DNA from: Unio delphinus
Lineage: Eukaryota; Mollusca; Bivalvia; Unionida; Unionidae
Direction of reading: 5' to 3'
Length of the DNA: 64,000 bases
Assembly (NCBI GenBank): GCA_029339505.1
Contig: JAQISU010000210.1
Location: forward strand, 11,483,501 to 11,547,500
The notes beneath the pieces are model-generated. The model saw only the letters and a list, made by a program, of their open reading frames with translations. It was not told the DNA's origin and did not search any database. This document shows, piece by piece, positions 33,601 through 47,900 of this stretch (position 1 is the first letter of the stretch; each line of letters begins with the position of its first letter). The position numbers were made by a program, and so were the translations under genes.

Positions 33601-36600
33601 TAACGCTAATTATAGACCTGTCTCATTTCATTTGAATGACAAAATACTTGCTACGATCACTTCAGAAGTATTTGTGTGGCAAGCTGACATTTACTCCGTG
33701 GATACAATAAGTTTACTTTTATTATTTTATAAACTACCGTAATGAGGAAGATTCGGAGAAGAAAACTTGAGTGAAGTGGATAGATACAACGTAAGAATGC
33801 CACAGAGCTCATAGTAACTATTTCTCCCAATTACATGTAAACCTCAATCAAGGGAACATAAATGGGTGATCAAACCCTGTGTAAATTTATATGATAATCC
33901 AGCATATCATTTATTGTGCTTCAACCACTAATAATGTTTCTGCAGCTGACTGACTGAAAATGTTAGTTTTCATTAGAAACTCTATTTTTCATCCAGTCAT
34001 AGCATCAAAGTCATGGAGGAGAATGTTTATGAGCTTTAGTGATTTCATTAGGATGAAGTTTGTCAATTGGTAGTTTTTAAACCTATTTGCACCAGTATTA
34101 TATTTAGATATTACAATACTAAATAGCCTAGATAAGTGATACATGATATACTTGGGCCTCTTGTCTGCATAAAATGACATAATTTTAAGCCTATTATAGT
34201 AACACACACACACAAGCACGCACAGATACATAGAGATAGATATTTCATAGATATTTATTTTATCATGTGATAAATTGGAAATTGGATTTGGTATTTACAT
34301 CTCTATTCTGGTACTAAAATGTTTTCATACCTAAAGAACAATTTAAATATAATTGTTGTTTCTATTTCAGCACCTGTAGTTCTTAATCAAGACCTCGCAG
34401 GCCATTCTACACAAGCCCAAACAGATGTTCCCACTCCATTCCCAACAGCTGAAATAATGCAGAACTCAACATCTTGGTCCACATCATCTACAACTGTTGG
34501 TCTCATTCAAGCCCCAACAACCAATGCCACAACCTCCCTAACATCCACAACTGCTGATTTCATGCAAGCCCCATCAATTAATGATACTGACAGGTTCATG
34601 CACATTTTATTTCTGTTGGTAAAGGTTGGATCCAGAGTCCTTAGACGTCTCCTGCATTATCATACGGTCACACCAACCTGTACTCTGGACCAGTATCTTG
34701 CCAAGAATAGAATAGATATTGACAATCTAAGGAAGAGGAAAATACTACAAAAATATCAGATGAACATCTTGTTCCCACCAGGTGGGAGTACCAACCTGGG
34801 TGATTACAATATAACACTTTTATCTGCCTTATTTACTAACATTGTAAGTACTATAAGTCAGCAGCAACTGAACATGATACATTTTTTGAGAGACAAGAAA
34901 AATGAAATATTTGCTCATGGAAAGTCAGTCATGGTCAATTTAAACGATTACCAGACATTTTGGAATGATATATGCAGAGTACTTGTGGCTCTAAGTAAGC
35001 AGTGTGGTGATCCATACTTTGAGAATGAAATATCAAGAGAGATTCAAGGTATTCAGGTGTCAACAGTTCAAGGTACATCTTTACTTGATGCACTACAAAC
35101 ACCCCCCAGAAGGATGGAAAGTCATGCCCATGAATCAGATGAAGACCTAGTGGGAAGTCAGCTGAGTATGTTAATAACTTAGTGTGATGTGTCTTGTATT
35201 TAAATTACTAATTAAGCATAATACTTTATTCTGTGAATAGCCATGAAAAACTGAAAAAGCATCCAAATAAAAAATGGGGAACAATTTGTTGGTCTACTGT
35301 GTGTATATATATGCTATATATGTTTGTGTGTTCTGATGATAGTGTAATACGATCATATAATTTCAATGAATACTTATTTGTTCTGGTTTAAGCAGAAACT
35401 GGAAACAAAATTTGAGACCTCTGCTAAATTCCAGATCGAAATAATGTTTCAGAATATATTGTGAAATTTGACCTTTTTGGATTATTGGTTATTTGGGGAG
35501 TCAGTAATGAAATAATAAATTATTTTTGTGTAAAATAAATTTAATTTCTGAATTAGGTACATGAAATGTACGATATAACGTAGTCAAAATAAGATACACG
35601 ATTCTTTGTATATGCGGGTGGGGATCGTGTCAAAAGTGTTAATAAATACAAAAAAAATCTGTAGATAGCTGACTGGAAACATCAACTTTAGCTTCTAGCA
35701 ACAAATACTTATAAGACTGTAATTCGGGCAATTGATCGCCCAGGTTCGTTGCTAATAAAAGGGTATTCGGTGATATAATTCAGGTATTGGAGAGTGAGAC
35801 GGAGAGATCAAGACAAAGTTCTAAAAGTTGAGCGAGAATGAAAGATCGCTCATTTCATTACAGTGAAATTACTACTTAATAAAATGAAAAAGCAAAAATG
35901 AAATTCTAAAGAAAATAATAAGGTTTATTTAAAGTAAGTAATTAGTTAAATAGGCAGTTACAAATTAAGAATGTTTTAGGTGGATGGAGACTAAATTTAG
36001 GAAGGAAATTAGGAAAGTAGAAATAATTTGATACATAAGAGAATTAAGCTAATATTGTAATTGAAAGTTAACTTATATAATATAAGTTAAATAGTCCAAT
36101 ATGTAACACAAGCCTTTAAACATTTTCTTGTATTTGATCTTTAATTGTCCAGATTTCGTCAATGTACAGGTACCATTTAATAACGGTAAACAATAATCAC
36201 CTTAGCTAGGGGAAGTTAATATTGTAATATTATTTATTAGTCTATAGTTATTATTAGTGTAGATTTAGATCTATTATTTTTATTATTATTGATTTCACAA
36301 TGCACGAAGTTATTATAGAAATTGTCATTGCTTATTATTGAAATGCACCTACTACTATGGTACAGTGTGTGTAGTAACATTGGCATAGTGTATAATCATA
36401 ATTGTTATTAAAGGCATACAACCTAAGAATTTCGACTTTTTTGTTCTTGCAAATGCATGACATTATGAAAAGTATAGTAGAAATAATGAGTAATTACAGG
36501 TAATTCAGTTTCAAAAAATGTACATCTGTAAGTTTAATCAATGAAAAATATAACGATTTTCTGTACGGATTGCTAATTAATTATGCAGAAACGGAATTTA

Positions 36601-39546
36601 CCGATATTCTCCGAAGTCGCAGTGTCAAGTGACGCGCGTCAACAAATAATGGAAGTCGAAGTAAGCCTGTGATTCTCTTTTGATGTAATTATTGCCTTAT
36701 TCTTCGTCTGTCCTTCTCCTTAGTTCTTTATAGTCACCCACAATATATGTATTGCTTATAGATTTCTCATTATATATGATAAATTACAAGAAGTAGGCAA
36801 AAAAGTCAATATGATGGAAAATCCTGACAATAAGGGGTTCCTAAGGGGCCATTCTTGAAAGTGTTTACTTCTCGTATTTGTGTGATTCTGTTACGTTGCA
36901 AGATAAACCAACTAAAAATATGATAATTTGTATCATTGTAATCAGTACCGCTATTAAAATGTCTCGCTAAAGTCACTTCTTTGGCTCAGAATAAAGTTGA
37001 ATTTCTTGGGCAGTTGCATTACCTCATCACGTTCACGTATCCGATAGTCGATGTGATTTGTGCATTTGTTTGTATATTTACACGTTTGCTTCATTGCATA
37101 ACACAAAAATTAATATTTTCCCACATAATATTTAATGGATTTATTTTATTTGGAATTTTTTTACTGACAATTTTTTAAAAAATTTCTGCAGGACTTCGAC
37201 CTGGTTGTTTTAGATGAAGTCGTGCTCCTTGTTGCACAGAGGTATATTCAAGATGTCCTGGCAGCAGAAGATAATGATTATAACCAAGGGAAAAGGCATA
37301 CTGCTAATAGGCAGTTTATATTATGGACTTAACGGATACCTAAGTACTGGGCAACAGACATGTCATTCCAAGCTGTTGTGTATGGGGTATAATGGATAAA
37401 TAATTTTGGCCAGTACCATGGCTTTACACAAGGAAGACTTGGATGATCTATCCAAATATATGATGTGTGAATAATATAATTTATGTTGATTTTCTGTTGT
37501 ATAAAACATTTCTTTTGTAGTATGCAATTTTTATTTTGCATGAACAAGTTTTGTTAAACATTTTTTAGTTACCTACCCACTAAAGAATGATTATATGTAT
37601 GGCTATGTTTTGAAAGCAACTGTGAGGAGACTATTTATTAAAAACATAGGATGAATTGAAGTTGACTAGCATTGTCTTGGGATGCAAACAATATAAAAAA
37701 CAAAAGTACACTGGTGAACATGATTTTAATCGTGCCACGGTGGGTCATTATTCACTGTTTTATCTTTCAAAAGAAAGTTATTTAATTTTTCCCGTGGGGT
37801 AAGGAATGATGCCACATCCCCACGGGCGTTTATGTACACATAGTGTGCTATTTAATTTGGTCATGCATAAAATATACTTAACTGTATTGCATTAATTTTA
37901 TTTACAGCCATCACTATTTACATTATAAATAATTTGTATTTAAAAAAAAAAAAACAGTAGTGACTGTTTGCCTCTAAATAGTCTTATGGTTGCGTGCGAA
38001 AATGAAGATGATCATTACTAGCCCCTTTGGTAGCCTCAAAAAAAAGCTACTGTATGTTATGTACATGCGGATTTCAGCGATATTGCTGCAGGGCTGTGGC
38101 ATTTTATTTCAAGCTAAATGGAATAATGCCAGTTTATATAAAATATGTTATTTTAATAGTTTTGATAAAGAGTTAACAATACAGAAATAAAACAGCGGTA
38201 TAAAAACTTGACTGTACATTGCAAAATAGAGACTCACCAGTATCCAGCAAGAATTTGGCGACCTCTGGATTATTTTCCAGGCTCAAAGTGGACTTCTTTT
38301 TATTCCATCGTTCATGCTGGTCACCAATACATATGCGTGTGCTGCCATAATTTGCCCAAACAGGTTTTTTTTCCCTCCTCCTTTCAGAATCTAAGTGTTG
38401 CTTTCGATCTAGTTGCAGACACGCCATTATATTTGTAAACACGTTTTTGCGCATGACTAAAATTCTTAATCTTCGAGAGGTCAACACAGAGGTTACATGA
38501 ATATAGGCGTGGCGAATAGCGAATTTTTGTCTGCAGACAATAATTAAAAATCGCGTATTTTATCACAAAATTACCGATACTAGCCTGATTTCGGCCTCAG
38601 TAACAGCATGAATCGTAATTTTTCAACTAAATAAGTAATCACGACCTGAAAAAAGAACAAAATAATTTTATTCGTTTTTACTTAGGTTGTATGACTTTAA
38701 GCAGGAATAGTGAATTATTAGTGTATAGTGTACATTTCTTGACACATCATGACATCAATCAAGTCAACTGGCCCATGTACATCTTTATGACTTTATATTG
38801 GCATTGTGTATTTTAGTGTATAGTGTACATTTCTTAACACATCATGACGCCAATCATGTCAACTGGCCCATGTACTATTACATTGGCATAGTGTATAGAC
38901 CATTCTTAGAATATATTCATGTATTCATATGACCCTGGGTCAACGCATCCAAAACGAGGCTAAGATAGGCGCCAGTTTTGTTTTACATCGCGACCAAGGC
39001 TGCTACAGTTGATACCGGTGAAGGGAAAAAAAAATCGTGACAGTTATTGTTGTGTTCCGTTGTGCAATGGGAATGGTAGAATTCATATGGATTGAAGCTT
39101 CCACCATATTCCAGCAGTGAAAAAGATGGAGCTTCATAAAAAATAGATTTTGCAATACGTCGCGATGCGGGGCAGAATTTTAAGGTAAGAAACTGGATGA
39201 GTGTTTTGTTTGTTTACTTGCAACTAAATGATGTAAGAATGAGAAATCCAAATGCAAAATAGATTCTGTCAATGAATGAGATGATTGTATGTATGTGTGT
39301 TTTATAATGATATGTTTCTAAAAATGTTACCCCTAGTGGCATTCCACATAACGGGGTTGTCGAAAACTGGGCGTACTTCCACGCATCGCATTTATATAAG
39401 AAATTATGAATTTATTTATGAGTAGTAAGTACAGAACAAGGGAACTTTATTACTTCATTAAAAAATAGAAAAGTATGAGATGGTACTGATATGTAATCAA
39501 AACATAGCTTCATAACTTTTGTTTTACACATTTATTTCATAGTGTG

Positions 39547-39601
<55 letters not shown>

Positions 39602-40545
39602 AGCCTCTGTTAAAATTCTTGTAATATTTTAAATTATAGTGAAGCTAGTAACTTTGCTAGTTTTTGTTGTTGTCTCCATTATAAGTCACAAATGTTGATG
39701 AAAAGCTATGCTATTATTTTATCTTCTTCAGATCCTGTAATTTGTATATCGCATGCATAAGTAAAAAATTGCAGATCTGGAGGAGAGACTGAGGAAAGCA
39801 GAAACAGAATTGGAAGAAAAGGAAAGGAAACTGCAAGATTCGAATATAAAATAAACATGGAGAAATTTGGATTGAACAGATTTACAGATGACGTTGAAAT
39901 GATAGAATTTTACACGTTTTTCCGCATGAGGTTTTTATAACTTTCTTCAATAGCATCAAACCTACTGCCATTAGAATGAAGATCTTATATGACAGTACCA
40001 GGAATGACGTCAACATCAGAGGACGTCAAAAAGCAATGGACCCAGCGGATGAACTTTTCATTTTTTGTGTATTTGTGGATTTTCGATTGAAGATATGTCT
40101 GTTCAATTTAGTATTCACAGGTCTTCTGTAAGTCGGAAAATAATCATGTGGACAAATTTTTTAAGACTTTTTGAAACTACAAAACACCTGGAAATGTACT
40201 GACTTTGTTCAAACGACCAATAATTAAACGAAAGAAATGACATTTTGTGACATGGGAGTATAATGTAGAACTTGTAATTGAAAACAAAGATGCTGAGACA
40301 TTATCAAAGTACCACATATGGTTCATTTTATTGACATTTCAGTAGTTTATTTTTAGACCTTACAATCATGCCACATTTCTTTGGTATCTTGGCATGCAAA
40401 TACCTTTTAGATGTGTGAGACTAGTTCATTTTATTAACATTTCAGTAATGTACAAGTTTTTGTAAACCTATTTAGTAAAACTGTGCCATATTTCATTGAC
40501 ATCTTGATTTTCATGCAAATACCTTTGGTAAGGTGTGTGTGTGTG

Positions 40546-40616
<71 letters not shown>

Positions 40617-41747
40617 TAGTCCCCCTCTTATACGGCCACCCCTGCTGCACCGGGAAAGTGGCCTTATAAGGCGGGTGGCCGTTCCAGAGGGGGGCTAAAT
40701 TTATTATGAGAAGTACATGTATATGTAATGTACGTAGTAAGAAAGCTACATACTTCAAAACTTTAAATATCTTCGTCTAAATGAAACATTAATCAATAAA
40801 AGTTTCTTTTGTTATAATAACAAATTTATTTCAACTGAATATACGTTACTATTTTTGCTTTCTTGTCGTCGAGTAGAATGACCGACTTTCTTCGAAAATA
40901 ATGTATCCGTTAACGTGATGACATTTTAATGTTTGGTAATGATTTATTCAGTTATTGCTGACTGTATGCGATTTAATTATGCAGACAAAACTTGCGTCTA
41001 TTCTACGAAATACAGTCATCGTAAAGGAAGCCATATTGTGTGGTCATGTGATTCTTCCGGTCTTTGTCTGGTACCCTATTGTCTTTTTTAAGGTTGTGAA
41101 ATGATGTATTAAACGGATGCGATTTAATTATGCAGACAAAACTTGTGTCGATTCTACGAAAAACAGCCTTCGTAAAGGAAGCCATATTGTGTGGTCACGT
41201 GATTTTTCCGGTCTTTGTCTGGTACCCTATTCTCTTTTTAAAGGTTGTCTGTGTGTGCCAATGTACAAAATCTATTTTTAGACTATGCTGACCTTGTTAT
41301 GATTATAACAATTACATCTGGTTATAATCATCAACGAGAAGAACTCAATATAGGTGTTAAACCCCATACTCTGTCATAACATTATTGAGCCCATTTCCTG
41401 TAAACATCGACTTTAATAGATAACAATATACTATGAATCTTTAGTCGACACTTTTGACGGCGACTTGACACTCGGAGACGTGTATTTACGATAGAGATAA
41501 TCAAAATTGCTTACCTTACGTCAAGATTTGAATTAATTATTGGTTCTGGATATATTTAAAAATAAAACGAGGCCGCTCGTGAGGGGTAAATTTTATATTA
41601 TTGCACAAATATGCTGGCCGCTGGTCGCGTTAGCCGGGTGGCCTTTCGTGAGGGGTACTTTTGAACAGAAACTCGTCGGTGCCAACGAATTCTGGCCGTT
41701 AGGAGCGGGTGGCCGCTGGTCAGGGGGGCCGTACAAGAGGGGGACTA

Positions 41748-41790
<43 letters not shown>

Positions 41791-41793
41791 TGA

Positions 41794-41855
<62 letters not shown>

Positions 41856-44800
41856 TCAAAGAGTTCATGTGAAAATGATACACAATTGTATAATGCATCT
41901 ATGGGTGACTGTTCCGGCCTATATACTTAAATAGTAGGTAAAACCAACTAAGCTGAATTTAAAATTGATAATCTATGTTTGTAGATTTTAAACGCAGCGT
42001 GACAAAGTTCACATTGGCAAATGAGTTACAATCACTTTGGTTACAACTAAATACATAGCATGGAGTCAGAATAATTTAATAATGAAAAGGCATAGAAAAT
42101 TCATTTTGATATATCTTTCAAAACATTAATGTGCATAAGTTAAAACAGGAGAAGTTACTGAGGTACAATTTATAATAGAAAAAGATCAAGTTTGACCTTG
42201 ACAGCTTGCCAAAATTCCCCGTCAAACAATAGTCTCAACATGAAAGTCATTTTCCAACCGCACACAAAAATTACTGTACACCATTCCAGTCCTGTCACTG
42301 CCAACTGCATTTGAAACTGGTAGTAGTAGTTGTGATTTGTCTTCAGCTTCAAGGCATCATTAGAGACGGCAAGTAACTTGAGAGGTAGAAAAGTGCAACT
42401 GGACATTTGATCTCCAAGAAACCATAAGGGATGGGGGTACTATTTGGGTTTTAGACTTTATGATCAGGAGTTGCAGCAAGCCAATGACTAAATGGACTCA
42501 CAATTATGCGACTTGGGTACAGATTGACATTGTCATTCATTCTCTAATCTTAATACTTGTATATTTTAAAGTCCAGGTCTTATTACTTATATACATGTAC
42601 TTTAAATTCTCTATTTAGTTATTATATGCTGTAATGTCCAGGTCTTAATATTTATGCACGTTAAAGTCCAGGTCTTAATACTTATGCATGTTAAAGTCCA
42701 GGTCTTAATACTTATTATACATGTTAAAGTCCAGGTCTTAATACTTATACACGTTAAAGTCCAGGTCTTAATACTTATACACATTAAAGTAAAGGTCTTA
42801 ATAGTTATACACTTTAATGTCCAGGTCTTAGTTCTTATACACTATATGAAAGGTCTAGACTTGTAATAGTTTTCCTGAAAACCCTGTATTTAATAACATG
42901 CCCACTATATCAAAGGTCTTGACTAGCAATAGTCAGTTTTCCTGAAAACCCTGAATTTTTTAACATGCCCACTATATCTAAGGTCTTGATGGCATCATTA
43001 AATACATAAGCTTAACTTCATAGGTCATATTTAGTACATTCTGATGACATCATTAAATACATAAGCTTAACTTCATTCGTCATATGGTTTAGTACATTGT
43101 GATGACATCATTAAATACATAAGCTTAACTTTATAGGTCACATGGTTTAGTAAATTGTGATGACATCATTAAATACATAAGCTTAACTTCATAGGTCACA
43201 TGATTCGTACATTGTGATGACATCATTAAGGGGGCGCTCACCAGTTAGTATGTACTTTTCAGATAGTGACGCATGTGAGGTGAAGTTGTTTGCATTTCTT
43301 ACATGCACAATGGAGATAATGTTGGCATATCTCAATGCTACTTTGATGTAATGTGGCTGATATTTCTTTGGATACTGCACTTGTGGACATTGTACATGAT
43401 CTAAGCACATGGTATAACAAAATGGATGCTCCCATGTGCTTGAAAAATTAGCCAGAATTAATCAAAAGTACTCTAACTTTAGCAGTTATTAAACTAGGGA
43501 AAACGAATTTTGCTGAAGTAGGCAATAGCAGCTTCTGAAAGTGCAATGAACAAATTACAAAACATCTGAAAAGAAAAAAAAGTTATCGTACCATTTTTCT
43601 ACAATTTACCTCTGAAGTCCAAGAAGTGAAAATGACCATGCGGAGCTAGCAGTTTTAAAACATGAGCACATCTTAAGTTAGCCAAAGCTGTATACTCTAG
43701 AACCTAAAGTACACCCATCAATCATACATCAAACTAAAGGGAATTGAAAGTTCTTCTCCCAACACCTAAGATATACAAAGTCTTTATAATATTGCCAGTA
43801 TAACCAGTGAAGAAATCCTGAAAAATTCTTTTTCTTTAAAATTTTAACCCTATGCAAAGTACGAAACTGTAGAGCGCCACCTAAATACATAAGCTTAACT
43901 TCATAGGTCACATGATTCAGTACATTGTGATGACATCATTAAATACATAAGTTTAACTTCATAGGTCACATGATTAGTACATTGTGATGACATCATTAAA
44001 TACATAAGCTTAACTTCATAGGTCACATGATTCAGTACATTGTTATGACATCATTAAATACATAAGCTTAACTTTATAGGTCACATGGTTTAGTAAATTG
44101 TGATGGCATCATTAAATACATAAGCTTAACCACCGACATGGAATGTATCAGTAAGCCTATCAGCAGCATATAAAAGACACACAGAAAGCACCCTTTTTTT
44201 TGGCACATAAATGGCTATACATGGAAGTCAGTAAATTTAGTACAGAAAGAGCCCTTGGAAGAACCACCATCCCACTGGAAGCTGCTGGTGAGCTTTCTCA
44301 CATACTTTAGCCAAACCCAAGACTCGAAGCATTGAATATAGTGAGATACTGATGAGTAAAGGTGAGTTACAAGGTGAAAATGTAAATGATTGATATTAAT
44401 TCAAAACTTCTTTATAATATCATATATATAATATGCAATTTCCAGCTTTTGCTTTTCCCCTTCTTTATGCACTCCTTGGCTTTTAATCATCCTCTGCAGC
44501 ATGCTAACCTGCTTTGTAACATAGCTACATGGTGAATGGTATCTGTACTTAACCATTTAAGCCATTAGCCAGGTAAACCTTAGTACAGAAAGGACGTTGG
44601 AGTTCAGATTAGAAGTAGTAATTTGAAGTTACTTTATTCTGACCAAATGCTTATACATGCATAATTATGAAAATCATCATTGTTAATATACATACTCATA
44701 TTTCATCTTTGTCTCATGTTGTCATTATGTATGCTTATGTTAAGTTTTTCCATTCAAAGTGAATTACAATATTCACTGGTTGTACAAGAGGTCAGAATGA

Positions 44801-44891
44801 TCTGTGCTTAAAAAATCCAGTGTTCCATTTTTGTCCCTCTTGTTCCATTATAGTGCTGATGAGTATGAGCATTCTTCTGTTTATCTAAATC

Positions 44892-44942
<51 letters not shown>

Positions 44943-47900
44943 TAAACAATAATATAATAATAATACAACAATAATAATGATAATACTATAATAATACTAC
45001 TAATAATAATACTATAATAATAATAATAATAATCAGCATTTTCCCTAATATTTTTAAATAACATGCACACACAAATACTAATTAAAGCACTTAGTTATTT
45101 TGTAATCTACTGATTATATCCAGTATACACGCAAGTTCTGTCCACCTCGACCAATTCTACACTAATGTTTACCTACATTATTTCTAACTATATTTGTCCA
45201 TTCAGATTATCTATCACTTCATTATGTGTATTAGGTATTATGTCTCTTAACTTACTATATTGTATATCGTTGTCTTAATTTTATTTCCAACTACATCTTA
45301 TCTCTGCTGTCCCTTTTTCTTTCTCGTTGATGATACCCTTCGAACTCTCCCCAACATTTTACGTTGGTTTTAATTTTGGATAACACCCTTGTTTTGCGAA
45401 ATTATGTATATTTTTAAGTGTATGTTTCCCTTGTCCTCCCATGCGTGTTATGTATTTTTATTTGTTTGTTTTCCCATTTATTTCTAGAAAATAAAATTCT
45501 TTTCAGGGTTGATATTTGTTTTTTGTTTATCATATAAAAGTAGTTTTTTTTTATAACCCCAAAAGAGGCATACTGGTTGTACTCCCTACCCTCCACCTGT
45601 ACTGGCTTTGGGTAATGCCCTCACCTTAGGGTAACAGTGAGTTATGGTTTCCAATGCAGTTTGTCTCTTTTAACAAGGATTGTACTATTCACTCACAGGA
45701 TTATATTAATCCCTTAGTGGGTTTCCTTTCCTTTGGTCTTTAAATTGTTCGCGTATTGACTTTGCCAGAGTCATGTGTGTCCAGTGTGTATATGCTATAA
45801 TGTGTGTATTGTATTGTGTTTATGTCTTGGACCAGAGTCATGTTTGTCCAGTGTGTATATGCTATAATGTGTGTATTGTATTGTGTTTATCTCTTAGACC
45901 TCTAGAGTCATGTTTATCCAGTGTGTATATGCTATAATTTGTGTATTGTATTATGTTTATATCTTAGACCAGAGTCATGTTTGTCCAGTGTGTATATGCT
46001 ATAATGTGTGTATTGTATTGTGTTTACTACTTGGACCAGAGTCGTGTTTGTCCAGTGTGTATATGCTATAATTTGTGTATTGTATTATGTTTATATCTTA
46101 GACCAGAGTCATGTTTGTCCAGTGTGTATATGCTATAATGTGTGTATTGTATTGTGTTTACTACTTGGACCAGAGTCATGTTTGTCTAGTGTGTATATGC
46201 TATAATGTGCGTATTGTATTGTGTTTATGTCTTGGACAACATATATCAAGTTCTTCTAGTTTTTTTTCCTAATGTACTTTTGTATATATAAATATAAAAG
46301 TCCAAAAGGAATTGTCTGTTTTTGGTAATTATATGAGTCTTCTTGTAATGCATGTATGTATTTTGTATCCAGTTTTTTATTTGTTTTTGTTCATTTTTGT
46401 TTATATTTATTTCATTTTTCCTTGTATTTGTTGGGGTTTTCTGAGTGGGGGCAATGTTTGTGTATAGTGTATGTGTATGGCTTTAAGTTTTGTTCTTGTT
46501 TGGGGCCTTAACCCCTTATCGGCAACATCTGTTTTATTGCTCTGTAGTGCATTGGATCAAAAGTCCTTTTGTTGGTAAAAAATATCAGATTATTCATTTT
46601 TATTCTCATTATATGTTCCACTTTTGTGTTATTTTCAAGATTAATAACTTTTCTACGGATGTTTATTCATAGTGAAGGGGTTCACACGAGTCCTTTTCAG
46701 GTGTCAAATTCTGACTTCTCACGCTAAGTTTTACTACTGTGTTCTGAGTTTGTAATGGTAGTGTTACATGCTTAGGCTCAAATAAACAGTAACATAGAAA
46801 GAGTGAAAATAGCAAGCTTGTAAAAACTTAATAAACAATTTATTGAGCACAAGTATTTTCCAGAAAAGAAAAATAAACTTACGGTTTTAAGAATCAGTTC
46901 CAAAATTAATCCAAAAATAATTCAAAATATAATCCACTAGAGAAATTGCAAAAGTCCTGATAATAAAATGTCCAAATAATTCCCAGTTCGAATCTTAGTG
47001 AAGCATCCAAGATGGAAGACGATGTCACGTGATGAAGTCACTTCTGGTCATATGAAATTCAATGAGCACAATTATTTTCCAGATAATAACAAACTAAATC
47101 CTCTTGATCCAAATGAATTGAAATAATTTCCAATACAAGCTAATTTAAAATAACTCAAAACAATACAACTTAATATTCTAACCGCCCAACTTCTACTAAA
47201 TAGTTTGCTCCAAAACATAATTTATATACCTGTTTTTACATAAACAAGGAGTCACATGATCTTCTAGAATCTTTAAAACAAATTTATGTTCAAAAAATCT
47301 CGTGCACACCGTATGACCCAACTAAAAATAGAAAGATGTTTATAACAAAGCTCCATACCGTCCTTGGAATCAACCAATCATTTTAAAAGCTTGTTTACAA
47401 CTCTGAAGCCAGATCAGAAATGATGTGAACATCTGGTATTTATTTGTAAAGTACAAATCATCCCACTTTTAAAAAAAAAATATCTCCCAATGAATGAATC
47501 TTAAACCTAAAATGTCAAACCCGAATCTAACAAACAAAAAAATAAAATAAATGACTCAAATCAAATATACGTAATACTCGTTAAATCGTACAAGACCTGG
47601 ATAATTTATACACTGGTGACTTTTCTGTCGAGTACACTTTTTTTTCTCAGTTTGTGTCTTTTTCAACACAATGTAAGTTTTCGCTTTTTTTTACTTCCAT
47701 CTTTGTTTAAAAACAAGATATTAGAATCGTCTTACCAAAATCTATGGTGACGTTGCAAATAATTGGAAAAGATGCTTGTCACTTCCTTGGGTTAATTACA
47801 GTTTCTATGCTATTTACTTTCATTTACCAGTCATTTCATTTACCAGTCATTACATATACTTGTAATTTTATAGTACTATAAATATTGTGATAATGTGAAG

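Larger units (their letters stand above)
36418..38700. mobile_element. TTAA-flanked DNA transposon with P2X7-ballast-like exon
   Basis: TTAA at 36418-36421 and 38697-38700 flanks ends AGGCATACAACCTAAG and, inverted, AGTCATACAACCTAAG (one mismatch in 16). A TTAA target is used by Kolobok and piggyBac-type elements. Inside, a plus-strand two-exon remnant (36583-37435) converges with a minus-strand first exon (38432-38236), an arrangement expected for a two-gene transposon. No DDE catalytic core is visible, so the element is presumably internally deleted. Confidence 0.6.

Noticed and set aside
40468..41930. Proteins with long Tyr-Ile repeats
   Set aside because: They are translations of TA microsatellites.
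42535..42866. CRISPR-like array
   Set aside because: 30-bp repeats are directly adjacent without unique spacers in an animal genome; it is a plain tandem repeat.
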